From positions 82,040 through 146,039 of the forward strand of contig JAZUNZ010000018.1 of NCBI GenBank assembly GCA_045604405.1: DNA of 64,000 nt. Direction: 5' to 3'. The notes under the pieces are model-generated. The model made no database searches, was not told where the DNA came from, and was given only the letters and a program-made list of their open reading frames with translations. Shown here piece after piece: positions 50,515 through 59,729 of the stretch. Position 1 is the first letter of the stretch, and each line of letters begins with the position of its first letter. Position numbers and translations under genes: made by a program. The DNA is from UMGS1649 sp045604405. Its GTDB lineage: Bacteria > Bacillota > Clostridia > TANB77 > CAG-465.

Positions 50515-51648
50515 TTATTTGTTTCTTAATTCGTTATACAAGCTAATAACAAAAGCATTTATTTCATCAGACTTTGTTTCTACATCTTTCAGAAGCAAGA
50601 ACTGATTTAAAAATCTGTCTTTATTATGAGTTTTGTGTTTGATTTTGAAGTAAACATCGTTGTTGATATAGTCCGTCAAAAATCTTAAAGCGAGCTCATA
50701 GGTAAGAATTTTTATTGACAGCCCTATATATTTTACCTCTTCATAAGTTAAGAAGTTTGCCATTTCTTCCAAATAACCCTTAAGATACGACTTTGTAAGT
50801 TCCAAGTTCAAGAATATCTTGTCTGGATCTGTTTCATCTTCAAAACAGTTGGAACACGCAGAACGTATTCCGTCGCCGATATCAAACAAGATGGAACCAG
50901 GCATTACGGTATCCAGGTCGATAACAGCGATACCTTCGTTGCTTGTAGAACTCATAAGCACATTGTTAAGCTTTGTGTCGTTATGAGTAACTCTTACAGG
51001 GATGGTTTTGCCCATGCTGTTCCAGATAACAGAATACTCTTTTATCTTTGAAATCAAATAAATGATTTCGTGCGGATTCTCAAAGGCTCTATTTGTAACA
51101 CCATTTTCAATGGCTGTTAATAAATCTTGGAATCTCTTGGGAGTATTGTGGAAATTAGGAATAGTTTCGGCAAGAAGATTTACAGGGAAGTCGCTTAAGA
51201 GCTTATGAAAAAAGCCAAAACATTTTCCTGCGTGATAAGCTACCAAGTTTGGATTATCACATTCGCCAAAATTGTTATATGAAATACAGGGATCTATATA
51301 TTCATATACTCTGTAGTATTCTTTTTCGCAATCTGCGTTAGTGTACGTGTACATTAAATTGCCTTCGCGCGTTCGAATAAAGGTAAGAGTCTGGTAGGTC
51401 TTATCCGGAATAATATCCAGCTTAGCTTTGATATGTTGAGTTATAAGCCCGATATTTTTCATAACAAGGTAAGGTTCTTTAAAAACATAACTGTTTATTT
51501 TTTGGAGCAGATACTTGCTGGTTTTGGTTCCTTTCCGGAAAGTTAATAAGTAGGTTGAGTTGATATTTCCCTGTGCGTTTTCCGCAATTCCTACCAAATC
51601 ACCTTCAATTTGGAAGTTTTGCATAATTTGCTTAATTTTGAGATTCAT
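50515..51648 (-). CDS. N-acetylhexosamine 1-kinase-like phosphotransferase
   Basis: 377 residues; start at 51648 after TAGGAGGATTATT. Aminoglycoside-phosphotransferase/choline-kinase fold. The catalytic loop is VTHNDTKLNNVLM (HxDxxxxN) and the metal-binding loop VIDLDTVMPGSILFDIGDGIR, both very close to NahK, which phosphorylates GlcNAc/GalNAc at C1 in the lacto-N-biose pathway. The N-lobe has GNINSTYLL. Neither lnpA nor other pathway genes are nearby. GC content and codon use (GGA, CTG, GCG) differ from neighbours, suggesting transfer. Confidence 0.8.
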   Translation of the reverse strand: MNLKIKQIMQNFQIEGDLVGIAENAQGNINSTYLLTFRKGTKTSKYLLQKINSYVFKEPYLVMKNIGLITQHIKAKLDIIPDKTYQTLTFIRTREGNLMYTYTNADCEKEYYRVYEYIDPCISYNNFGECDNPNLVAYHAGKCFGFFHKLLSDFPVNLLAETIPNFHNTPKRFQDLLTAIENGVTNRAFENPHEIIYLISKIKEYSVIWNSMGKTIPVRVTHNDTKLNNVLMSSTSNEGIAVIDLDTVMPGSILFDIGDGIRSACSNCFEDETDPDKIFLNLELTKSYLKGYLEEMANFLTYEEVKYIGLSIKILTYELALRFLTDYINNDVYFKIKHKTHNKDRFLNQFLLLKDVETKSDEINAFVISLYNELRNK

Positions 51649-51766
51649 AATAATCCTCCTAATATACACATTAAAATTTCAATGTATAAAATTATAGTTA
51701 ACATATTAATTGTACCAAAATTATGCGCAACAGTCAATGTTTGATAAACATTGAGAGATTAACATA

Positions 51767-51803
51767 ACAGAAATGAGGGCAAAATATGTCCTCATTCCTG
51801 TTG
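51767..51803 (-). terminator. Terminator of the BclA-like gene
   Basis: AACAG-AATGAGG and CCTCATT-CTGTT pair around GCAAAATATGT. On the minus strand it follows the stop at 51818. Confidence 0.7.
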
Positions 51804-51817
51804 ATTAAGATAAGCTA

Positions 51818-52535
51818 TTATTGAATTTGTATAATAACTAAATGAGCAGATACAGGTTCAGTTCCTCCAGCTAACGTAGTAATAGTAAGTGCCGTTGCAT
51901 TGTCTGCTGGATTTCTAACAGTTAAAACAGAGTTAATTGCAGTTGTTGTTACAATAGCCATTTGTACAATTTGGCTAGTACCTGTTGCGCGACCAACTAC
52001 AGTATATGCTAGTTCGGCGCCGTTTAAAGTGAGAACCAACTGACCAGCCTCACTGACTCCTACTTGAAATAGTATCTCATAAGTTCCAATTTCACCTAGA
52101 TTAAATGAGCTATCTCCAAGTCTTGAAATCCCAGAACCGCTGTTAGGACCATTTTGTGGGAAGCTAACATCTGTGCCAGGAGCCACTGTAGCTGAATTAT
52201 CTGGTGGCATCAATGCATAAAAGTCTGCAAAACCTAATACGCCGGCCAGTAGCACCCGTAGCGCCTGTTACACCGGTAGGCCCGGTAGCACCCGTGGCGC
52301 CTGTTGCACCGTTAGGGCCGGTGGCTCCAGCGACTCCAGGTAATCCTTGAGGTCCAGTAGGACCGGTGGCACCTGTAGAGCCTGGCATACAAATTGGAAT
52401 TGTTGGTTCCATTGGACAAGGAATGCATGGTTGACATTTATAGCAATTAAAATCATTGCAATTATCACAAGTAGAGTGTACGTTGTTTTTGTGATATCTA
52501 TTATTGTTCAAATCGGAAAAAATTGATTTATACAT
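51818..52535 (-). pseudogene. BclA-like collagen-repeat spore surface protein, frameshifted
   Basis: ATG at 52535 after AAAGGAGAATTTAG. The N-terminal ~45 residues are Cys-rich (DNCNDFNCYKCQPCIPCPM), followed by Gly-X-Y collagen repeats (GSTGATGPTGPQGLPG onward, mostly GAT/GPT). At 52241-52250 the frame breaks; the other frame continues as AGVLGFADFYALMPPDNSATV, the BclA C-terminal trimerisation domain, to 51818. The intact product would be ~235 residues. The break lies in GC-rich repeat DNA, so it may be a sequencing error, slipped-strand variation or true decay. BclA proteins form the hair-like nap of the exosporium. Confidence 0.82.
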
Positions 52536-52693
52536 CTAAATTCTCCTTTATAAAAAGTAAAACATTTATATATAATATGCTTTTTGTCAAAAGATGACAC
52601 TGTTATAATATTAGAAATTGCACCAGCAAATTTAATATATATATAAAACAAATTTGCCTGTAGCTACATATATTATATGAGGGAGGTAAAAAA

Positions 52694-53611
52694 ATGTCAG
52701 ATTATTGTTTTGGAAATCAATTTTATAATTACTATGGTAATATAGGAGTAAAGGGTATACAGTACAACATATTAGCACCTGAACAATCACAGGAAAAGCA
52801 ACCGGGAATGGAATATTTAATGACACCACGCCCTATATTTAATAATCCTAACTACATAGGAAGTTGCAAATTATTAAACAAAGTTGCAATAATAACAGGT
52901 GGAGATAGTGGCCTTGGTCGTGCTGCAGCTGTTGCTTTTGCAAAAGAGGGAGCAAAACTTGTCATACCATATTATAACGAACACGAAGATGCAAAGGAAA
53001 CTAAAGAATGTATAGAGGCATTAGGAAGTGAATGTTTACTACTTAGTGGAGATATAGCAGAAGAAAACTTCAGCAAAAAAATAGTAGAAGAAACAATGAA
53101 AAAATTTGGTAGAATAGATATATTGGTAAACAACGCTGGAGTACAGTACCAACAAGATGACTTAACATGTATAAGCAAAGAACAGTTTGATAAAACAATG
53201 AAAGTAAATGTATATGGAATGTTTTATCTTACAAAAGAGGTATTACCGCATTTAAAGAGTGGAGCAAGTATAATTAACGTAAGCTCAGTTACAACTTTTT
53301 ATGGTGAACCACAACTTATAGATTATGTAACAACAAAAGGAGCGATTGTAGGATTTACTAGGTCACTTGCAAGGAATTTAGCTTTGAGAAATATTAGAGT
53401 AAATGCTATAGCACCGGGATATTTTTGGACACCACTTCAACCAGCCTGCTGGGTAAAAGAAAAAATACCATCTTTAGGAGCTGATGCCCCTATGGCAAGA
53501 ATGGCAATGCCTTATGAATTAGCGCCAACATTTGTATTTTTAGCATCTAACGACTCTAGTTATGTTACAGGTCAAGTAATTCACAATAACGGTGGTCTTG
53601 TGATGGGGTAA
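52694..53611 (+). CDS. Short-chain dehydrogenase (YhdF/YghA-like)
   Basis: 305 residues. The N-terminal ~55-residue extension (PGMEYLMTPRPIF) is typical of the YhdF/YghA group. NAD(P)-binding IITGGDSGLGRAAA, NNAG in DILVNNAGVQYQ, catalytic Ser in INVSSVTTFYG and YVTTK (YxxxK). The ending YVTGQVIHNNGG is standard for SDRs. Probably acts on small alcohols, aldehydes or sugars. GAGGGAGGTAAAAAA precedes the ATG. It is divergent from the spore-surface gene. Confidence 0.9.
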   Translation: MSDYCFGNQFYNYYGNIGVKGIQYNILAPEQSQEKQPGMEYLMTPRPIFNNPNYIGSCKLLNKVAIITGGDSGLGRAAAVAFAKEGAKLVIPYYNEHEDAKETKECIEALGSECLLLSGDIAEENFSKKIVEETMKKFGRIDILVNNAGVQYQQDDLTCISKEQFDKTMKVNVYGMFYLTKEVLPHLKSGASIINVSSVTTFYGEPQLIDYVTTKGAIVGFTRSLARNLALRNIRVNAIAPGYFWTPLQPACWVKEKIPSLGADAPMARMAMPYELAPTFVFLASNDSSYVTGQVIHNNGGLVMG

Positions 53612-53642
53612 ACAGTATTATTAAATAATATTAGATATCTTG

Positions 53643-53673
53643 AGAGTAGAAATATTATTCTACTCTTGTTTTT
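53643..53673 (+). terminator. Terminator of the SDR gene
   Basis: AGAGTAGAA and TTCTACTCT pair around ATATTA, followed by TGTTTTT. The T tract overlaps the pgi promoter -35 box. Confidence 0.75.
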
Positions 53674-53694
53674 AAATTTTTGTTAATGTATAAT
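53666..53694 (+). promoter_or_regulatory. SigA-type promoter of pgi
   Basis: TTGTTT (53666-53671), 17-base spacer, TATAAT (53689-53694). Confidence 0.55.
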
Positions 53695-53718
53695 AGGCGT
53701 GTAAGAGAGGTTATGAAT

Positions 53719-55038
53719 ATGAAAGGTATATCTGTAAATTTTGAAGGATTAACATACTATGTAACAAATGAAGAATTAGAAGGGATTAAACCACAAGTAC
53801 TGGCAGCACACGACGCTATTGAAAACAGAACTGGTGCAGGTAGAAGCATGCTTGGGTGGAAAGACTTGCCAGAGAGTATAACAGAAGAAGATATAAAGAG
53901 AATAAATGATGCTGCAGATAAAATAAGAGCAAATTCACAAGTATTGGTGGTAATTGGAACGGGTGGTTCATATCTTGGAGCTAGAGCAGTTATAGAGATG
54001 TTATCTGACTCGTTATACAATCTTCAGTCAGATATAAAAAGAAAAGGACCACAAGTGTTATTTGTGGGCAATAACTTAAGCGGCAAATATATGAGAAGTA
54101 TTATTGAATATATAGAGGATAAAGATGTGGCAGTAAACGTTATATCTAAATCTGGAACTACATTAGAACCAGCTATAGCTTTTAGGATACTTAAGCTTTT
54201 TATGGAAGAAAAGTATGGTATAAGCGGAGCTGCTGAAAGAATATTTGTAACTACTGATGCTGAAAAGGGTGTGCTTAAGAGCATCGCAGATAAAGAGGGA
54301 TATGAAACATTTGTTATTCCTCATGATGTAGGAGGAAGGTATTCTGTACTTTCACCTGTAGGGCTTCTTCCTATAGCTGTTGCTGGAATAGACATAGAAG
54401 ATTTGCTAGATGGAGCGCTTTTTGCTCGTCACATGTTTAATGTAAGAAAAGTAGAAGAAAATGACTGTTATAAATATGCTGCCATGAGAAATATATTACA
54501 CACTAAAGGAAAAGACATAGAGGTAATGGCAACTTATGAACCAAGTATGCAGTATTTTATAGAATGGTATAAACAGTTATTTGGAGAGAGTGAAGGAAAA
54601 GACGGCAAAGGCATATTCCCAGCAGGCGTTACATTTACAGCAGACCTTCATTCTATGGGGCAACTATTACAAGATGGAAAGAGAAACTTATTTGAAACAG
54701 TAATTAATATTGAAGTAGATAAAAGCTTTATAAAAATACCTGAAGTTGTTGGCAGCATGGATGGTTTGGATTATATAGCAAATAAACAAATAGAAGAAAT
54801 TAATAAGGTAGCAGAAAAAGCTACATGTATGGCTCATATGGAAGGTGGAGTTCCAATAATTGAAGTTAATATGAAGGAACTTACACCGTATAATGTAGGA
54901 CAATTAATATTCTTCTTTGAAAAAGCTTGTGCAATCAGTGGATATGTACTAGGAATAAATCCATTTGATCAACCGGGTGTGGAAGAATACAAAAACAGAA
55001 TGAAACAAATGCTAAAAAAGGATGAGAATTTGTTGTAA
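53719..55038 (+). CDS. pgi: Glucose-6-phosphate isomerase
   Basis: 439 residues. Interconverts glucose-6-phosphate and fructose-6-phosphate. The start at 53719 leaves eight bases after GAGAGG; an ATG six bases earlier is too close. SIS motifs VLVVIGTGGSYLGARAV and VNVISKSGTTLEPAIAF, the catalytic region GGRYSVLSPVGLLPIAVAG and a C-terminal FFEKACAISGYVLGINPFDQPGVEEYK are all present. Length fits the clostridial form. Followed by a TraX gene after 11 bases. Confidence 0.96.
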   Translation: MKGISVNFEGLTYYVTNEELEGIKPQVLAAHDAIENRTGAGRSMLGWKDLPESITEEDIKRINDAADKIRANSQVLVVIGTGGSYLGARAVIEMLSDSLYNLQSDIKRKGPQVLFVGNNLSGKYMRSIIEYIEDKDVAVNVISKSGTTLEPAIAFRILKLFMEEKYGISGAAERIFVTTDAEKGVLKSIADKEGYETFVIPHDVGGRYSVLSPVGLLPIAVAGIDIEDLLDGALFARHMFNVRKVEENDCYKYAAMRNILHTKGKDIEVMATYEPSMQYFIEWYKQLFGESEGKDGKGIFPAGVTFTADLHSMGQLLQDGKRNLFETVINIEVDKSFIKIPEVVGSMDGLDYIANKQIEEINKVAEKATCMAHMEGGVPIIEVNMKELTPYNVGQLIFFFEKACAISGYVLGINPFDQPGVEEYKNRMKQMLKKDENLL

Positions 55039-55049
55039 AGGAAATAATA

Positions 55050-55880
55050 ATGAAAAATATATTGAAAACAGGAATAAGTTCGAATATGTTAAAAAACATA
55101 GCAATAATTGCTATGGTTATTGATCATATTGGATTTTATTTTTCAGCAAGCATTTCACCTGCTATATATATAATTTGTAGAGCAATAGGAAGAATTGCTA
55201 TGCCTATATTTGTATATTTATTAGTACAAGGTTTTTTTCATACTAAGGATTATAAGAAATATGTTATTAGAATGGGAATATTTGCTGTTATTACTCAAAT
55301 ATTAGTTACAATACTTATGGCTATAAATATAAAATATATACCAGGATATATATCTGCAAAACAGGTATATATAACAGGAAATATACTATTTTCTTTTGTA
55401 ATAGCGTTATTTGTATTGAAGCTATTGCATGAAGACGTGTTAATTAAAAAGTGGGAATATAATAAAAACTTGTCCTTAAAAGTAATAATAATAGCAACAA
55501 TATTTATATTGTGTGCATTTATTCCTCTTGATTACGATTTACCTGTGCTTATCTTAAGTATGCTTATGTATTACTTAGAAAAATTTAGAATCAAGCTTTT
55601 AATTGAAAAAAGTAGAGGAAATATATCTATAAGAAATATTCTTCTTAACAATTTAAGCGAGGAAAAGATAAAAATGCTATATATAGGTATTCTTCTACCT
55701 ATATTATCTGTGTTAGTTATATACTTTGGTGCATCTTGGACGACATTACTAGCAATAATACCAATAGCGTTATATAATGGAGATAGAGGAAAAACAAACC
55801 TAAAAAATATATATTATATATTATTCCCTTTACAGCATGCCTTGTTATATTCACTGGCAATGATTATAGCGTTAACATAA
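55050..55880 (+). CDS. TraX-family multi-pass membrane protein
   Basis: 276 residues, ~8 membrane helices. The TraX pattern starts at LKNIAIIAMVIDHIGFYF and continues with CRAIGRIAMPIFVYLLVQGFFHTKDYKKYVIRM. TraX was named for pilin N-acetylation on the F plasmid, but chromosomal TraX proteins are widespread acyltransferase-like proteins of unknown substrate. AAAGGAAATAATA site; likely co-transcribed with pgi. Confidence 0.85.
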   Translation: MKNILKTGISSNMLKNIAIIAMVIDHIGFYFSASISPAIYIICRAIGRIAMPIFVYLLVQGFFHTKDYKKYVIRMGIFAVITQILVTILMAINIKYIPGYISAKQVYITGNILFSFVIALFVLKLLHEDVLIKKWEYNKNLSLKVIIIATIFILCAFIPLDYDLPVLILSMLMYYLEKFRIKLLIEKSRGNISIRNILLNNLSEEKIKMLYIGILLPILSVLVIYFGASWTTLLAIIPIALYNGDRGKTNLKNIYYILFPLQHALLYSLAMIIALT

Positions 55881-55894
55881 TTAGAAAAAATGTA

Positions 55895-55923
55895 TTTACT
55901 TTTTACCTTTTGTGTGGTATAAT
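55895..55923 (+). promoter_or_regulatory. SigA-type promoter of the SSB-like gene
   Basis: TTTACT (55895-55900), 17-base spacer, TATAAT (55918-55923) with TGG upstream. Confidence 0.55.
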
Positions 55924-55993
55924 GTTAAATGTTAGGAATTATTTGTATCGAAGATACATAAGAATAGTATAAAGCACATAAGGAGGAAATAAA

Positions 55994-56638
55994 GTGGAAA
56001 TATACAGCGAAAACAATTTTGTAAAACTAGGAGGAGCAGTAGCCTCTGGATTAGAACTAAGTCACGAAATATATGGCGAAAAGTTCTATAGATTCTATAT
56101 TGAAATAGATAGATTAAGTGGTATGTCAGACAAGATACCAGTTATAATATCTGAAAGATTAATTGATGTAGAAAATTTTGAAATCGGTAAATTAATACAT
56201 ATAGAAGGACAATATAGATCATATAACCAAGTATTAGAAACGGGAAAATCTAAATTAATACTTTCAGTATTTGTTAAAGATATAGAAACTGAAAACTTAG
56301 AAGAAAAGGTAAAAACAGTAAATGAACTTACATTAGTTGGTTGTATATGTAAACCACCTATTTATAGAAAAACTCCATTAGGTAGAGATATAGCAGACGT
56401 TTTAGTTGCAGTAAATAGAGCATATAATAAGTCAGACTATATTCCATGTATTCTTTGGGGAAGAAATGCTAAATTCTGTCAAAGCCTTGGTATAGGAACA
56501 AATGTAAAATTAGAAGGTAGAATCCAAGCTAGAGAATATGAGAAAAAATATGAAGATGGTACGGTAGAAAAAAGAGTAGCATACGAAGTATCTGTATCTA
56601 AATTCGAGGAATATAGCAAAGAGACAGTAGAAGAATAA
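55994..56638 (+). CDS. Single-stranded DNA-binding protein with two OB folds
   Basis: 214 residues from GTG at 55994 after AAGGAGGAAATAAA. Residues ~8-95 form one OB fold (VKLGGAVASGLELSHEIYGEKFYRFYIEIDR) and ~108-205 a second with clear SSB features (LTLVGCICKPPIYRKTPLGRDIADVLVAVNRAYNKSDYIPCILWGRNAKFCQ, then LEGRIQAREYEKKYEDGT). No acidic C-terminal DDIPF tip, so it may not recruit repair partners as canonical SSB does. Probably an accessory SSB. Confidence 0.82.
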   Translation: MEIYSENNFVKLGGAVASGLELSHEIYGEKFYRFYIEIDRLSGMSDKIPVIISERLIDVENFEIGKLIHIEGQYRSYNQVLETGKSKLILSVFVKDIETENLEEKVKTVNELTLVGCICKPPIYRKTPLGRDIADVLVAVNRAYNKSDYIPCILWGRNAKFCQSLGIGTNVKLEGRIQAREYEKKYEDGTVEKRVAYEVSVSKFEEYSKETVEE

Positions 56639-56656
56639 TAAGTAGCTTAAAAATAA

Positions 56657-56694
56657 ATAAAGTCGTAGTATGAAAAAACATACTACGGCTTTAT
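56657..56694. terminator. Bidirectional terminator
   Basis: AAAGTCGTAGTATG and CATACTACGGCTTT pair around AAAAAA, with T residues on the plus side and A residues on the minus side, between convergent genes. Confidence 0.8.
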
Positions 56695-56707
56695 TAGTTG
56701 TAAAAAA

Positions 56708-58369
56708 TTATTTGATAATCCAAAAACCGTTTCTATTAGAGCCATGCCTTTCAATTATGTTTTTGTTTTTTAAAGAAGTTGTCCATCTTTTAGTCGTTTT
56801 AAGAGAAATCATTAATTTCGAAGACAGTTCTTTTTGGGTAATGTTAGGAACTTGAAATATAGTATAAAGTATATTTTTCTCAATATCATTTAAATTTTCA
56901 AGATGATTATTTATAGTTGTATTGGGGTCACTATTGGTGTCACTATTGGGGTCACTATTGGGGTCACTATTGGTGTCACTATTGGTGTCACTATTGGTGT
57001 CACTATTGGTGTCACTATTGGGGTCACTATTAGGGTCACTATTGGTGTCATTATTGGGGTCACTATTGGGCTCATTATTGGTGTCATTATTGGTGTCACT
57101 ATTGGGGTCACTATTGGTGTCATTATTGGGGTCATTATTGGGGTCATTATTGGGGTCATTATTGGGGTCATTATTGGGGTCACTATTAGGGTCATTATTG
57201 GTGTCACTATTGGAACTATTATTACTCAAACTTTCGGTTGCGTTATTTAACGATTCTAAATACAGTTTAGAAGGAGAGCATTTTATCATTATACCTTCTG
57301 TATTTATTTCAATTTCTGGCATAGGAGTTACAGAAAGACTGCATTCATCCTTTATCTTTTCGAAGCCTCTACCCCAAGCCTCAATAAATCCGGCTTTAAA
57401 AAACGCATCTGCAATTTTAGGATTGTATGGTAATGAAGCGTGTTTTTTCAACAGGTTTTCTTTGGTAATTTGTTGAGGAAGTCTTCCGGAGTTCCAAATA
57501 TACATTTTGTCTGCATAGACACTTATTTGTATTGGAACGCAAGATGAATAATCTTTATGATTAATGCTGTTATATATTATTTCTCTAAAAGCTTCTTTAG
57601 GAAGCAGATATTCTTCTTGTCTTTTTAGATTTTCATAACGTATAAATGCTTTTAAGTATTTTGTATAGACTAAATCAACAACTCTATCTACTTGTGATAT
57701 TAATGAACCATGTATTTCATCTTGATATTTTAAATCAGCATCATTCTTTTCAAAATATCCTATTTTTATATATGACCCTGTAACCCAGTTCTCAGGATCT
57801 TCATGAAACAATAATATAGCTGCAATAGTTAGATTTTTGCTATCATATAATCTCAAGTTTTTAAGTAAAGTTCTATCGTCTACTTCAAGTTGTTTGGCTG
57901 TCAATCTTCCACTATTTAATGCATATTGTCTAAATTTTTTGATAGCATTCTTATCTAAATCATCAACAGTAACATTTGGAACTGGTGTGGAGTCCCAAGT
58001 TCTGCCTAGGTGATTAAGCATTATTCTATCTAGCTCGGCTCCAGTTACTTCATGGTTGTTGCTACCGCTTCGCAAGTAAAATTTTCCGTGATAACTTATA
58101 GGGATAGGGCATTTTTCTACTTTTATACTTATATAAGATAATTTGTTTTCTTGAATCAGCTTTACTTCAGCAATAATGCCTAAAGTATTTTTTATTTTAT
58201 TTGGAATTTCTTTAAGGAGTGTTTTTGTTCTCTCAACACCAATTATTTGGCCGTTGTCATTAACACCTATATAAATTATACCGCCATTACTATTAGCCAT
58301 GCCGCAAATCCATTTTAGATATTCATCTTTCCAAGTTTGTTTAAATTCTGTATTCTGATTTTCTATCAT
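56708..58369 (-). CDS. AlbA_2/Schlafen-type ATP-binding regulator with a long Asn-Asp-Pro repeat linker
   Basis: 553 residues, start at 58369 after AAAGGAGACTTT. The AlbA_2 (divergent AAA_4) domain starts IENQNTEFKQTWKDEYLKWICGMANSNGGIIYIGVND. Next is a RecG-C-like/HATPase region (FREIIYNSINHKDYSSCVPIQISVYADKMYIWNSGRLP, then FFKAGFIEAWGRGFEKI). Residues ~390-490 are 24 tandem four-residue units (N-S/N-D-P/T). The last ~60 residues form a winged helix (ITQKELSSKLMISLKTTKRWTTSL). Likely a DNA-binding regulator; the linker length should vary among strains. Confidence 0.85.
   Translation of the reverse strand: MIENQNTEFKQTWKDEYLKWICGMANSNGGIIYIGVNDNGQIIGVERTKTLLKEIPNKIKNTLGIIAEVKLIQENKLSYISIKVEKCPIPISYHGKFYLRSGSNNHEVTGAELDRIMLNHLGRTWDSTPVPNVTVDDLDKNAIKKFRQYALNSGRLTAKQLEVDDRTLLKNLRLYDSKNLTIAAILLFHEDPENWVTGSYIKIGYFEKNDADLKYQDEIHGSLISQVDRVVDLVYTKYLKAFIRYENLKRQEEYLLPKEAFREIIYNSINHKDYSSCVPIQISVYADKMYIWNSGRLPQQITKENLLKKHASLPYNPKIADAFFKAGFIEAWGRGFEKIKDECSLSVTPMPEIEINTEGIMIKCSPSKLYLESLNNATESLSNNSSNSDTNNDPNSDPNNDPNNDPNNDPNNDPNNDTNSDPNSDTNNDTNNEPNSDPNNDTNSDPNSDPNSDTNSDTNSDTNSDTNSDPNSDPNSDTNSDPNTTINNHLENLNDIEKNILYTIFQVPNITQKELSSKLMISLKTTKRWTTSLKNKNIIERHGSNRNGFWIIK
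56925..57212. repeat. 12-bp minisatellite, ~24 units
   Basis: Units of GGGGTCACTATT and close variants (GGTGTCACTATT, GGGGTCATTATT) in tandem. The length of 12 keeps the frame, and because no unit contains a stop in most frames, several false open frames arise on both strands here. Confidence 0.95.
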
Positions 58370-58548
58370 AAAGTCTCCTTTCAATTTTGTGTAATAAAAT
58401 TAATCATCATTTGTTAATTATTTATCTTCGGGGGTGGTGAATATGTTAATAATTTAGAAATTAAATGTGCGAAGTTTAGGAGGCACTTGAGTTTTGAGAG
58501 AACAAAAACACATAATAAATAGAGGCATAAATAATAATGAAAAAATGT

Positions 58549-59046
58549 CTAGTGATTAACGTAATCTACACTGAGTGGGTCTATAAGCTTATTGTTATAA
58601 TATAGAGTAAAGTGTAGGTGTTGGCCTGTGGTAAAGCCATTTAATTTTCCATTTGACAAATATTTAGGACCAACATAGGCTACTTTTTGTTTTGCTTTTA
58701 CAGTTTGTCCAATAGATACAATATAATCTGGAGAACAATGACCGTATAGCGATTTATAGCCATTGTTGTATGTAATAATTACTGAATGTCCATATCCAGA
58801 TGTGAATCCAACAGAACTAACTACACCATCGCTTAAGGCATAAAGAGGTGTACCCTCTACAAGAGGTATATCTATACCATTATGAAAATGATATGAGCCT
58901 AAAGTTCTGTATTCAAAATATGAAGAAATATAATAATTCTTTTTTGTAGTAGGAAAATAAAGATTATGGTCTATAACGTTGAAACTAAAAAACAGGGAAA
59001 TAAAAGATAAAAACACACCAAGAATGAGTAAATATTTTTTTAACAT
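58549..59046 (-). CDS. M23 (LytM) peptidase, membrane-anchored
   Basis: 165 residues. N-terminal signal or anchor (LLILGVFLSFISLFFSF), then the LytM domain: HFHNGIDIPL (HxxxD zinc ligands), VIITYNNGYKSLYGHCSP and HLHFTL (HxH). M23 enzymes cut peptide cross-bridges in peptidoglycan. The gene lies just upstream of the divergent VirB2/VirB4 cluster, where a wall hydrolase could open the wall for the secretion channel; sporulation use is also possible. The catalytic set appears complete. Confidence 0.9.
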   Translation of the reverse strand: MLKKYLLILGVFLSFISLFFSFNVIDHNLYFPTTKKNYYISSYFEYRTLGSYHFHNGIDIPLVEGTPLYALSDGVVSSVGFTSGYGHSVIITYNNGYKSLYGHCSPDYIVSIGQTVKAKQKVAYVGPKYLSNGKLNGFTTGQHLHFTLYYNNKLIDPLSVDYVNH

Positions 59047-59296
59047 ATAATCACCAAGGCGTATTATACATGTTTTTACTATAATTGCAAGCGCAAATCA
59101 CATGTCGAATATACTTGAAAAATGTCTTTGAAGAACAAAATTTAGTTATAACAATTATTATTAGAAGCCTAATGATTTGTAAACAAAACAATATTACAAA
59201 TTTATTACAAATGCAAAAAAAAACAAAAAAATATTGCATAATTAATAACTCTATGGTACAATTCGAATATAACAAGTAAATAAGGAGGAAAAATTT

Positions 59297-59650
59297 ATGA
59301 AAAAATTATTGAAAGTATTACCAGTAGTTATGGTTGTATGTATGGTAGTTACTTCTGTATTTGGAATTAGCACAGAAGGTATAGATGATGCTTTACAAGG
59401 CGGAAAACCTTCAACAGATATTACAAATGTTGCAAAAAATATATGGAGTACAGTTGTTACAATAGTACAAATATTATCTGTAGCAGCAGTAGTATTTGCT
59501 GGTTTAAGATACATGTTTGCTTCAGCAGACCAAAAAGCAGATATAAAGAAAAGCATGGGAGTTCTTGCGGTAGGTGCAGTACTTGTATTTGGAGCAACTT
59601 TAATACTACAATTTATTGAAAGAGCTACTAGTTCAGTTCTACCACAATAG
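59297..59650 (+). CDS. VirB2/TrbC-like pilin subunit, copy 1
   Basis: 117 residues. Signal peptide (residues 1-~24), short linker, then two membrane helices: TIVQILSVAAVVFAGLRYMFASADQKADIKKSMGVLAVGAVLVFGATLILQF. The central loop with ADQKADIKK is the polar turn of VirB2-type pilins. Closely similar in its core to the next two genes. AAGGAGGAAAAATTT site. Likely the structural subunit of the type IV secretion pore or pilus. Confidence 0.8.
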   Translation: MKKLLKVLPVVMVVCMVVTSVFGISTEGIDDALQGGKPSTDITNVAKNIWSTVVTIVQILSVAAVVFAGLRYMFASADQKADIKKSMGVLAVGAVLVFGATLILQFIERATSSVLPQ

Positions 59651-59729
59651 TTATTAAATAAAAAATAATAGTGTAGAGATAAATATTTTTTATTAAATAT
59701 TTATCTTTTATTTATATATGGAGGAAATA

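Noticed and set aside
56903..57476. Long open frames on both strands across the minisatellite
   Set aside because: They are translations of the 12-bp repeat in other frames, without ribosome sites; the AlbA-type gene explains the locus.
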